From: Gliomastix tumulicola | Lineage: Eukaryota > Ascomycota > Sordariomycetes > Hypocreales > Bionectriaceae | Reading direction: 5' to 3' | DNA length: 64,000 nt | Assembly (NCBI GenBank): GCA_001599755.1 | Contig: BCHX01000005.1 | Span: forward strand, 3,406,409 to 3,470,408 | Shown: positions 43,586 to 53,308 of the stretch, piece after piece | Position numbering within the stretch: position 1 is the first letter of the stretch | Layout of the letters: each line of letters starts with the position of its first letter | Program-made: the position numbers and the translations under genes | Notes under the pieces: generated by a model | Told to the model about the DNA's origin: nothing | Database searches by the model: none | What the model saw: only the letters and a program-made list of their open reading frames with translations

Positions 43586-44827
43586 TCAGATCGTGTCCCA
43601 AAATGCCATCGCTGGTTCGTTGACTCTCTCCTGTCTCGGTAGCTCGTCCCAGCTTTTTAGCATGGCATCCGACTTGTAGTACTCGGCGCTCCCTGGTATA
43701 CCGCCGATGGCGAACTTGACGAGCTGCCTCCCGAGCCGATAAGGCTTGCCATAAGCGAAGCGCATGTATTCCGGGCCGGCAGCTTCCTCGTACAGCGCCT
43801 TCAGCTCTCGGGACTCCTCTGTCGTGGGCAAATTATTCGCGATGCGCTCCTCGGCGTCCTCGTCATCGTCGTCGCCCTCGCCCTCGTCAAGCCAGAGCCA
43901 GACGGGGGGTTTGCAGCAAAGGAAACTGGGAGAGACTACAGCGTCATTCCAACCAGTGAGCCCAGTGATGAGAGGCTGGCCAGGTTCGGCTTTGAGGTCG
44001 ACCCAGATTCGGGAGGCCCGGATATCCAGGTGGGCTGGGCAGTAGTCGATGTCATCCAGCCATTTTCCCTCGAACAGATCCCAAGACATGTCTCGGTGAT
44101 CGTTCAAAGCGCGCTCTCTACGCTGGAAGTCATAGGCCGTATTATACATATGCTCTCTCTGCCGGTCGAATAGCCCCTTGAGTAGCTCATGGGTTGACAT
44201 GGCAGCTAGGCCGTTCTTATAAGGCACTCCCGACCCATTGTCCCCTGACCCAAATGCTGTATCAAACGGAATGATGAGGTCCAGAGGCACCTCGTCGCCG
44301 TCAGGGTTGGCCTGCCCGGGCTTCTGTTCCACGTATCCAGCATGACTGCTCTTCACCGCGAGGAGTTGACGGGTGATGTCGCCGAGCTCGCTGGTGAGCC
44401 GGCACATCTGCTCGTGGGTCATGTCGTGGAGGACATACCAGAGGCTGGCGCCGCGAAGATGCCTCTGGATTATGTAGGGGCTCTCCACAGCGTTCTCCGG
44501 GCTTGGGTCGAAGTGGACGACCTCTGCAATGGGGATGTTGGTGCGTCCCTGCAGGAAGGACAGAAAGGAGACGGTGCGGATCAGTTTGCCTCGCTGTGGC
44601 AATCGTAGAACGTATTCTTGAGTGCCATTATTGCCGTCGTTCCCGTCGTCATCACGCAGACTTAGACGGAACGTAATGTGAGATGTCCCGCCCACAAGAT
44701 CTTCCACGCCGATGCGGTTGGGCTCAACTCCAGGCCAGAGAATGGTTGAAGCTAAGGCCTGGACAGCAGCAATGGGAGGGGTATCGGTCTCATCTGAATG
44801 GGCTGACATGGCTTGAAGGGTTGTCAT
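43586..44827 (-). CDS. APH-fold (aminoglycoside/choline kinase-like) protein, probably catalytically dead
   Basis: 413 residues from ATG 44827; the frame is open to 44986, but the sequence ACACGACGCAATG before 44827 looks like a fungal leader. The fold is suggested by an N-lobe GGTSHITFRLSL...YVLRLP, an inserted loop, and a C-lobe segment YCPAHLDIRASRIWVD followed by GLTGWNDAVVSP. In active members the catalytic loop is HxD-x4-N and the metal Asp is in (I/L)DW. Here the HxD is kept (His about 266) but the Asn position is Arg, and the DW Asp is Gly (TGWNDA, about residue 289). The N-lobe Lys appears as Arg. A run of acidic residues (EGEGDDDDEDAEE) follows. A pseudokinase or a changed function is inferred. 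The role is unknown. Confidence 0.75.
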   Translation of the reverse strand: MTTLQAMSAHSDETDTPPIAAVQALASTILWPGVEPNRIGVEDLVGGTSHITFRLSLRDDDGNDGNNGTQEYVLRLPQRGKLIRTVSFLSFLQGRTNIPIAEVVHFDPSPENAVESPYIIQRHLRGASLWYVLHDMTHEQMCRLTSELGDITRQLLAVKSSHAGYVEQKPGQANPDGDEVPLDLIIPFDTAFGSGDNGSGVPYKNGLAAMSTHELLKGLFDRQREHMYNTAYDFQRRERALNDHRDMSWDLFEGKWLDDIDYCPAHLDIRASRIWVDLKAEPGQPLITGLTGWNDAVVSPSFLCCKPPVWLWLDEGEGDDDDEDAEERIANNLPTTEESRELKALYEEAAGPEYMRFAYGKPYRLGRQLVKFAIGGIPGSAEYYKSDAMLKSWDELPRQERVNEPAMAFWDTI

Positions 44828-46371
44828 TGCGTCGTGTCTGAGTTGTTGTTGTCGATTTGGTGTCAATATTGATATGCAACGGTATCCTTGCCGATGGAGA
44901 TCCTCGAGGTATAAATACAACAGAGACACGAGTCGCCTCTCAAGGACTGCCCAAAGAGCTGCCGGCCTGTTCAAGGGAGAAGGCATGCGTTCTCATCTAT
45001 AAATACCCCGTCGTGAAGAACGCCAGAAGAAACGTGCCTGGGAAGAAAGAGAAGACGTTGCGTTCTCCGCCCCCGCGGACAAAGGGCGTCGCCAAGTATT
45101 CAGGGAGGTCGGTGGTGGCGACGTTTCATCGTTCGACTTGCGGCCTGGGTGCTTGTCTGTGCGTATGCAAGGTGTGAGTTAAGCGCTCTGGACTGCTGAA
45201 CCGGAAGAATGAACCCCAGGGGGAGGGGGGCGGGTGTCACGTTCGGGGTCTCGTATCGTCGTCACCTGTAGTAATGAGGAGGCAGAATTGTCATCCATTC
45301 CAGATCCCCTCCGGTTCACAGCCTCGCGTTTCCATGCGCTTCAACACCTGGAAATCAGGCTTTGATTTTCTGCGCTACAGCGAGGTTAGCCACTCGATTT
45401 AGCGGCTCAGTAGCTTCAGGTGTGTGGTATGTGCGAGGCTACCAGCAGCTATCTCAGAGCAGGATCAGACCCAGCCAGGCCTGCGTCTCGATAATAAAAC
45501 AAGGTTCAAGTCCAAACAACAGCGAGACTCTATGACCATCCTTGCGAACGACCAGCAAGTGCCTAGCATAGCCGGTCTCCGAGGTAGTATATGAACCTTG
45601 ACGGCCACCCGCTTCCCTCCCAAGGTATCTTTGACCTCTTCCCTTTTTCCTCATCCCTTTCCCTCTTCCAACTCCTTCTGATCTTTCCATTTTCTACCTT
45701 GGCATGCTGTCGATACAGAAACATACCTGCAAGCGTCATTCATACGCACCCTCGGCCGACCAAGTCTCTTGTGGTCGGTCAATTGCATGATGCACTTGCT
45801 CTGCTACATTAAGCACTGTCAGACTGCCTGCATACTAGTACCTTTCTTCCGGCCCTGTTGCCATGAGTTAGTTCCAAATGGATAACCTTGAGGACCTCGA
45901 TAACGAAACGGCGCTCCACTAATATAAGCTGTTATTAAAACATATCCCTATAGATCGGGAAGTGAGGGTCGGGGCGTTGACATAAAATGCCCCGACTTGG
46001 TTTATAAGCCGTGCACAGACGCATGCATAACGTCATAGACTCAATGGCCGTGGTCCTCCCATCTCCCAAGCTTAAGACCTATCAGCTCATCTCATGGATG
46101 GAATTCCTATGCCCACCGGGCGATTAGATAGTAATTGATGAAGGCCAAGCCAGCGTGTGAACTTTGCTCTACTTACTCGTGCTGTTTTTCCCGACTTACC
46201 CATCTCCCATATCGATCAAGAGAGCAGCTAGTTAGTAGTACCGGAAAATGCCCACTGTCTGTTGTAAATGAGTAGGCAGGGAAGACGTGTTTTGGGATTT
46301 AGAATACCATATTATCTTACAGGGTCGCTAAATGTCACTGGAAGCATCATTTTGGTTGCCTTTACTTTGAG
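44828..46371. other. 1.5 kb without a supported gene
   Basis: Holds the leader of the APH-fold gene and the 3' side of the Zn2Cys6 gene. It contains TATAAATA boxes at about 44911 and 44998, usable on either strand by symmetry. No coding region was seen. Confidence 0.45.
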
Positions 46372-47808
46372 CTAGTCCAAGGACAGCTGCTTGAGTGTCT
46401 GCCCTATCTTGTCAAACGCTTCCCTCACATACATTGGCCTCATCGCGCCGCGACCATGAGCACCACTACCTCTGCCGTCCAGCTCGCCCCAGAGCACATC
46501 CATCTGTCTCGCGGACAGCAGGCCGGCCTCACCCCCTTCAGGCACCATGCCGATGCCTAAGATTCGCTCTATCCTCTCCAGCAGATGCACAATGACGTTG
46601 AAATAGAGAAAGCCTTGAGTGCAAGGTCCTCCGAGCGCGAATCCCCCGAACGAGAGGCCCGGGATAGGCTTGATTGGCTCGACAGCGTGTCGCTCGACAC
46701 CAACAGTCACGTGCTTCACGGTCAATTCGCAGAGGGACATGAGCTGGACGAATACGCTCGTGACTGTCAGCGCGAGGGGGGCAAGCAGTGGCTCCAGCGC
46801 GGCGAAGGGGTAGGTCGCGACGGCCGAGCCGTGATTATAGCTGTGACTGTACTGGCCGCCTTGGCCGTAGTCCATCTGGGACGACACCAGGGACAGCTCT
46901 GGGTATGCTGATGATGTCGGCCGCGGAGTGCGGAATGATGCTCGCGTGGGACGGGGGCGGCTGTCGCGGAGCTGCGTCAGGATCACCATGAACTCCTGGA
47001 ACGCCCCCAGCATAAATTCGGCCAGCGTCAAGTTGTCGATGAACAAGGGGCTCTCCCTGTACACCATTCTGCTGAAGTCAAGCGTGCCCTTATTAGCCTC
47101 GGCCGCTGCCAGGCGAACGTGCAAGTCCAGATTTAGTTTGGAGAGTTTGGCGAGAGCTCCCGACGCAGCAATGCTGTCTGTGGCGAGTTCGGCTGGAGCA
47201 GCATCTGCCCGAGTTGAGACGCTATCGGCAGGCGACGACACTGTAGTTCCCGTCAAAGGTGTATCAAACAAGTAGCCAGGGGGCGTTGAGCCCATAAAGG
47301 CCGAGTTTGAGGTGGACGATGAGGAGCAGGTCTGGACGGGGTCGTTGGGGGTATTCCAGGAAGGCACACTGTTGTCAGGTATCTGTAGGAGACGATTGAG
47401 CGAGTCTATCTGGATTGTGGAAAATCCATCCTCTGGAGTCGGGGCATGCAGTGGTGCTGGAGCAAGACTGTCAGACTGGACGTCGCTCCAAGTCAGTTCA
47501 TTGGTAGAGCTGCCACGACATGTGGTCGCAGGCTGTGACAGCATCATCATCTCGTCTATCCATGCAGCTTGAGGATCAGGCGCGCTCGGATACATGTTCT
47601 TTGCGTCCTTTGCCGCTTCTTTGCCAGGAGCAGCCACTCGCCGGGGCCTTCCAACCTTCTTCTGCTGCCCCGAGGTGCATTCCACACCGAGCACGGTGCA
47701 TCGTCTGCATTTGGGGTCGCTGGGGTGCTGGCGGCGGCAACTCGACTTGTGCTTTCTGCAGAGCTCACACGACAACCGCCTCTGCGACGGGTGGATGGGT
47801 GCGACCAT
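46372..47808 (-). CDS. Zn2Cys6 transcription factor
   Basis: 478 residues, no intron needed. The N-terminus has the binuclear zinc cluster C-x2-C-x6-C-x9-C-x2-C-x6-C (Cys 14, 17, 24, 34, 37, 44) with a basic loop after the second Cys, followed by a basic linker QQKKVGRPRR, which resembles an AT-hook/nuclear localisation patch. The middle is rich in Ser, Thr and Pro. The C-terminal half has helical segments (FMLGAFQEFMVILTQL-like and FLYFNVIVHLLERIERILG) of the kind found in secondary-metabolism regulators of the AflR group. It should bind CGG-containing sites in the nucleus. It is divergent from a PDR ABC pump with a 1.05-kb shared intergenic region, so it may regulate that pump; this is inference. 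A perfect CGG inverted repeat lies 118 bp upstream of its start. Confidence 0.88.
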   Translation of the reverse strand: MVAPIHPSQRRLSCELCRKHKSSCRRQHPSDPKCRRCTVLGVECTSGQQKKVGRPRRVAAPGKEAAKDAKNMYPSAPDPQAAWIDEMMMLSQPATTCRGSSTNELTWSDVQSDSLAPAPLHAPTPEDGFSTIQIDSLNRLLQIPDNSVPSWNTPNDPVQTCSSSSTSNSAFMGSTPPGYLFDTPLTGTTVSSPADSVSTRADAAPAELATDSIAASGALAKLSKLNLDLHVRLAAAEANKGTLDFSRMVYRESPLFIDNLTLAEFMLGAFQEFMVILTQLRDSRPRPTRASFRTPRPTSSAYPELSLVSSQMDYGQGGQYSHSYNHGSAVATYPFAALEPLLAPLALTVTSVFVQLMSLCELTVKHVTVGVERHAVEPIKPIPGLSFGGFALGGPCTQGFLYFNVIVHLLERIERILGIGMVPEGGEAGLLSARQMDVLWGELDGRGSGAHGRGAMRPMYVREAFDKIGQTLKQLSLD

Positions 47809-48861
47809 TTCTGTTCTGCTGGGCGCACGGGCGCTGATGAGTGTTCGGAGTGAGTGTGGAATAGTTTAGATCAAAGGTGCCAGTCGATCGAAATGCCAAA
47901 AGGTTACCTATTGGTAAGCCAGTCTCCACCGGAAGGTTTTCTAGGGGGCAATTCCGGTGGGTTTTACAGGAGGTTAAAGACAAGACTAGAGAGGAGAGAC
48001 CAGACCTTTGACTTCACTCGTCCTGACTCTCTCATGCCCCCCTTATGCCACCTGAGGTCCGCATTATCTACTGCTCGTAGATTAGAAATGTGCATCTTGA
48101 ACAGAGCAAGCAGCACGAGGCAGTACGGCCACGTAGCGCAATCTGCTCAAGCTGGCCAAGACGGGGATAGACTCCCACCCAAACCGTCGGGCGGACCGGG
48201 AAATAGAACGTTGCCACCACAGTCTTGGGTCCAGCACACTAAACTCGCCAGTTTATCCATCTCGAGGGAATCATGAGCCTCTACGGAAGTACTCCCCATG
48301 CCATTGTCAAGGTATAAAGCTTTGCCAGAGGCGCAAGCGGTCACGGCAGTCAACAAGCACGGTCATGTCCCCATTGCTGGCGCAATTCTGTGCAGCGTCT
48401 GCTCGTACGGCGAAAGGGAATCAGATTCGGTACTGGGCTCGTTAGCCTGAGCTGTGGATTCCAGGCCGCTGTGCCTGCCGGCGTTGGTCCACCTGCATTC
48501 GGCTAGCTAGGCCGAGTAAAACCCTCCTGTAAGACCCAGATCAATGAATCAGACATGAGACAATTCAAGATAGTGTTCTTCGAGGTATCTAGACTGATGA
48601 TAAACCCTCCGTTTCTCATTTCTGGCGGAAGCTTTACCAGCTGAGTAATTGATAGACCTCTGTGCGTTATTATTCAGATTTGCAAATAGTGATATTGGCT
48701 CCCGTTCCCTGCTCTCAGCCTCATCTCGCGTTGTACATAACTGCCACCCCTTGGAGATAGAACCATGAATCTGTTCACTCACTCACTTCCTCACTCACTT
48801 CACTTTGTCTTGTATTCTTCTTGATTGACCGTCAACAGCGGCCGCGAGGAACTCACCCAAG
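47809..48861. other. Shared divergent promoter, regulator and ABC pump
   Basis: No gene. It contains a 9-bp perfect inverted repeat with CGG (47926-47960), a TATAAAG box on the plus strand near 48314 and a TCACTCAC repeat run near 48776-48805 just before the pump's start. Confidence 0.55.
47926..47960. promoter_or_regulatory. CGG-type inverted repeat, possible regulator binding site
   Basis: CCACCGGAA (47926-47934) is followed after 17 bp by its exact reverse complement TTCCGGTGG (47952-47960). Zn2Cys6 dimers bind spaced CGG triplets in such symmetry. Position (118-152 bp upstream of the regulator's start) suits autoregulation or joint control with the ABC pump. No experiment supports it here. 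Confidence 0.45.
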
Positions 48862-51800
48862 ATGGCCCTCGACCCGCCCAACCCCAACGACAGCGATGCG
48901 TCCCAGGACCTCACCATCGCAGAAGAAACGCCCTACCGGGCGCAAGTTGTTGATACGGAGCCCAAATTGCTTAAAAAAATCGAAACCCTCAGTCGAGCAC
49001 CGTGGCACATGGCCTCAGAGGTGCAGGCAACCAAAGACCGAGATGAGCAAGGCGGAGAGAAGCCAAGGAAACTGGGCGTGACCTGGCAGAACCTCACTGT
49101 CAAGGGCGTCAGCAGCGACGCCACGTTCAACGACAACATCCTGTCGCAGTTCAATCCTTTCGGAAAGGGCAGCAAGGACGTGCCCATGAAAACCATCATC
49201 GACAACTCGCACGGTTGCGTCAAGCCCGGGGAGATGCTGCTCGTACTCGGTCGCCCCGGGTCAGGATGCACAACGCTGCTCAACATGCTGTCCAACAACC
49301 GGCTCGGATACGCCGAGGTCACGGGCGACGTCAGGTTCGGGGACATGTCGGCCCAGGAAGCCAAGCAGTATAGAGGCCAGATCATCATGAACACGGAGGA
49401 GGAGATCTTCTTCCCGACGCTGACCGTCGGGGATACCATCGACTTCGCGGCTCGCATGAAGGTCCCCTACCACCTCCCGCCGGGGATCAAGACGGCCGAG
49501 GAGTACGCTCAGGCCAACAGGGACTTTCTGCTGAGGTCGGTGGGCATCTCCCACACGGCGGACACCAAGGTGGGCGATGCGTTCATCAGGGGCGTCTCTG
49601 GCGGGGAGAGGAAGCGTGTCTCCATCCTCGAGTGCCTGACTACGCGGGCGAGCGTCTTCTGCTGGGACAACTCGACGCGCGGCCTCGACGCCAGCACGGC
49701 CCTCGAGTGGATCAAGGCTATCAGGGTCATGACCGACGTGCTAGGACTCACAACCATCGTCACCCTCTACCAGGCGGGCAACGGCATCTACGAGCATTTC
49801 GACAAGGTGCTCGTCCTTGACGGGGGCAAGCAGATCTACTACGGTCCCCAGACCGAGGCGGTGCCCTTCTTCGAGGGCCTGGGCTTCATGCGCGACTCGG
49901 GTTCCAACCGAGCCGATTTCCTGACCGGCGTGACGGTCCCGACGGAGCGCCTCATTGCCCCGGGCTTCGAGAACATGTTTCCACGGACTGCCGACGAGAT
50001 CCTCGGGGCTTACGACATGTCCCCTATCAAGCCCAAGATGCTGGCCGAGAGCACGTACCCGGAGAGCGAGGAGGCAGCAGCGAACACGGCCGTCTTCAAG
50101 GACATGGTGGCCTGGGAGAGGCACAGGGGCGTGCCCGAGAAATCACCTCGCACCACCGACTTCCTTTCCCAGGTCAAGGCCGCCGTCACCCGCCAATACC
50201 AGATTATGTGGGGTGACAAGGCAACACTCATCATGAAGCAAGGCGCCACCGTCATCCAGGCTCTCCTCGGCGGCTCCCTCTTCTACAACGCTCCCGACAA
50301 CTCTACCGGCCTCTTCCTCAAGGGTGGCGCCCTGTTCTTCTCCATCTTGTATAACGCTCTCATCGCCCTCTCTGAAGTCACCGATTCGTTCACCGGCAGA
50401 CCTATCCTCGCCAAACATCGCGCCTTTGCCCTGTACCATCCAGCGGCTATCTGTATCGCTCAGATTGTCGCAGACTTTCCCATCCTGCTCTTCCAGGTCA
50501 CACACTTTGGTCTCGTTCTCTACTTCATGGTTGGCCTCAAGTCGACCGCCGCAGCCTTCTTCACCTACTGGGTCACCAACTTCTTCACAGCTCTGTCCAT
50601 GACGGCCATGTTCCGGCTTATTGGAGCTGCTTTTCCCACCTTTGATGCGGCAACCAAGGTTTCGGGCCTTACCATCGTCGCATGCTTCACCTACACGGGC
50701 TACATGATCATAAAGCCCGAGATGCACCCGTGGTTCGTCTGGGTCTTTTGGATCAACCCCATGGCGTACGGCTTCGACTCTCTCCTCAGCAACGAGTTCC
50801 ACGCTCAGGAGATCCCCTGCGTCGGCCCCAACATCATTCCAAACGGACCCGGGTACGCCTCTGATAATGGAGGCGGGCAGTCCTGTGCGGGCGTCGGCGG
50901 CGCCGTGCCTGGTGCGACGAGCCTCACCGGTGACGCCTATCTCTCCTCCCTGTCGTTCGGCCACGGCCACATCTGGCGCAATCTCGGCATCATCATCGCA
51001 TGGTGGATCCTGTTCGTCGCGCTCACCATCTTCTTCACCAGCCGGTGGAAGCTGCTCGGCGAGGGCGGACGGAGCCTGCTCATCCCCCGGGAGCTGCAGC
51101 ATAGATCAAGACATCTTCTACAGCGGGATGATGAGGAGTCACAGGGGACGGAGAAGCCCTCGGCCGCCGCGTCCGGATCCGGATCCGGATCCGGATCCGG
51201 GTCCGACGATGTTCGTAGCGGGAGCCTCGGGAACGACCTCATCCGCAACAAGAGCATCTTCACGTGGAAGAACTTGACGTACACGGTAAAGACATCTTCA
51301 GGCGACCGAGTCCTTCTCGACCAGGTGCAAGGTTACATCAAGCCCGGCACACTCGGAGCTCTCATGGGCTCATCCGGAGCCGGCAAGACAACTCTCCTTG
51401 ACGTCCTCGCTCAGCGCAAGACAGAAGGCACCATCCACGGATCCATCCTCGTCGATGGCCGTCCCATCCCCATCTCCTTCCAGCGCTCCGCCGGATACGT
51501 CGAGCAGCTCGATGTGCATGAGTCTCTCGCCACCGTCCGCGAGGCCCTCGAGTTCTCCGCCCTCCTGCGCCAGTCCCGCAACACGCCTGATGAAGAGAAG
51601 CTGGAGTATGTAGATACCATCATCGACCTCCTGGAGCTCAACGACCTCGAGCACACGCTCGTCGGTCGCCCCGGCGCCGGCCTCTCGGTTGAGCAGCGCA
51701 AGCGTCTCACCATTGCCGTCGAGCTGGTCGCCAAGCCTAGTATCCTCATCTTCCTGGACGAACCCACCTCTGGTCTCGACGGCCAGGCTGCCTTCAACAC

Positions 51801-53308
51801 CGTCCGCTTCCTGCGGAAGCTCGCTGATGCGGGCCAGGCTATCCTGGTCACCATCCACCAGCCGTCGGCCCAGCTGTTCGCGCAGTTTGATACCCTGCTC
51901 CTGCTGGCCCGCGGTGGCAAGACGGTCTACTTCGGCGACATTGGCAACAATGCAGACACCCTCAAGGCGTATTTCGCTCGGCACGGAGCGCCTTGTCCGC
52001 CTGAAGCCAACCCCGCCGAGCACATGATTGACGTTGTCTCAGGGAACACACCCCAGGAAGGCCGTCGGGATTGGAACCAGGTCTGGCTCGAGTCCGCAGA
52101 GCACGACCAGCTCGTCAGAGACCTGGATACTCTGGTCGATGAGGCCGCCGCTCGACCCTCCGGGACCAGCGACGACGGCTACGAGTTCGCGGCTACCATG
52201 TGGACGCAGGTCAAGCTCGTCACGCACCGCATGAACGTCTCGCTGTTCCGAAACACAGAGTATCTCAACAACAAGTTCGCCATGCACGTCAGCCTGGCGC
52301 TCCTCAACGGCTTCTCGTTCTGGATGATTGGCGACAGCCTTACAGACCTGCAACAGAATCTCTTCACCGTCTTCAGCTTCATCTTCGTGGCGCCAGGCAT
52401 TATCTCCCAGCTACAGCCCCTCTTTATCGATCGTCGTGATATCTATGAGACGCGTGAGAAGAAGGGCAAGATGTACCACTGGGCTCCTTTTGTAGCCGGC
52501 CTGATCGTCTCTGAGATTCCTTACTTGATTATCTGCGCTGTATTGTATTACGTCTGTTGGTACTTTACTTGCGGTCTCCCTTCGGCACCAGAGTACGCTG
52601 GTAGCGTCTTCTTTGTTGTCGTAAGTTACCCCTCCTTCAACTCTTTGGGTGACGCGCGCTGTTAACACAGACTCACAGGTCATGTACGAAGGCCTGTACA
52701 CTGGTATCGGCCAGATGATCGCCGCCTACGCCCCCAACGCCGTCTTCGCCTCTCTCGTCAACCCTCTCGTCGTCACGACCCTGGTCTCGTTCTGTGGCGT
52801 CATGGTGCCGTACAGCCAGATTGAGCCCTTCTGGAAATACTGGTAAGAACACACCTGCTTCCTTTCCCACGCCCCTGAACACTTTGCCATCTTGGGGGCC
52901 GAATGACTAAGTTGCGGCCAAACTATTAGGATGTATTACATCGATCCATTCAACTACCTCATGAGCTCCCTACTCATCTTCACCACGTGGGACAAGACCG
53001 TGGAGTGCACCTCTCAAGAACTCGCTATATTCGACCCGCCCTCGAACCAGACGTGCGGCGAGTACCTCTTGGCCTACCAGCAGGGCATGGGTTCGGGGAC
53101 GAACCTCCTCAACCCCGAGGCCACCGCCGACTGCCGCGTCTGCCAGTACTCTGATGGCGGAGCCTTCCTCAGGACACTCAACCTCGCGGAAGAGTACTAC
53201 GGGTGGAGGAACGCTGGCATTGTCGTCGTTTTCGTCATTGGAATTTATGGGCTTGTGTTTCTGATGATGAAGCTGAGGACAAAGGCTACCAAGAAGGCCG
53301 AGTCCTAG
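48862..53308 (+). CDS. PDR-type ABC transporter (ABCG, full size), three exons
   Basis: Proposed CDS join(48862..52620,52679..52842,52930..53308), 1433 residues. Order is NBD-TMD-NBD-TMD, as in fungal pleiotropic drug resistance pumps. NBD1: a degenerate Walker A GRPGSGCTT (residue ~130, Cys where Lys is normal, as usual in this family), signature VSGGERKRVS (~245), Walker B FCWDNSTRGLD (~266). The first membrane half includes a long loop. A Ser-Gly linker encoded by a TCCGGA microsatellite precedes NBD2, which has Walker A GSSGAGKTT (~836), signature LSVEQRKRLT (~941, degenerate as usual), Walker B LIFLDEPTSGLD. Both introns (58 and 87 nt) fall in the last membrane domain. It would export lipophilic compounds at the plasma membrane using ATP. 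Divergent from a Zn2Cys6 factor. Confidence 0.95.
51171..51204 (+). repeat. TCCGGA microsatellite coding a Ser-Gly linker
   Basis: Five to six tandem TCCGGA units encode (Ser-Gly)n between the two halves of the ABC pump. Six-bp units keep the frame when copy number changes. Confidence 0.9.

Noticed and set aside
44828..44986. 53-residue N-terminal extension of the APH-fold gene
   Set aside because: The region before ATG 44827 looks like a leader; the extension has no family match.
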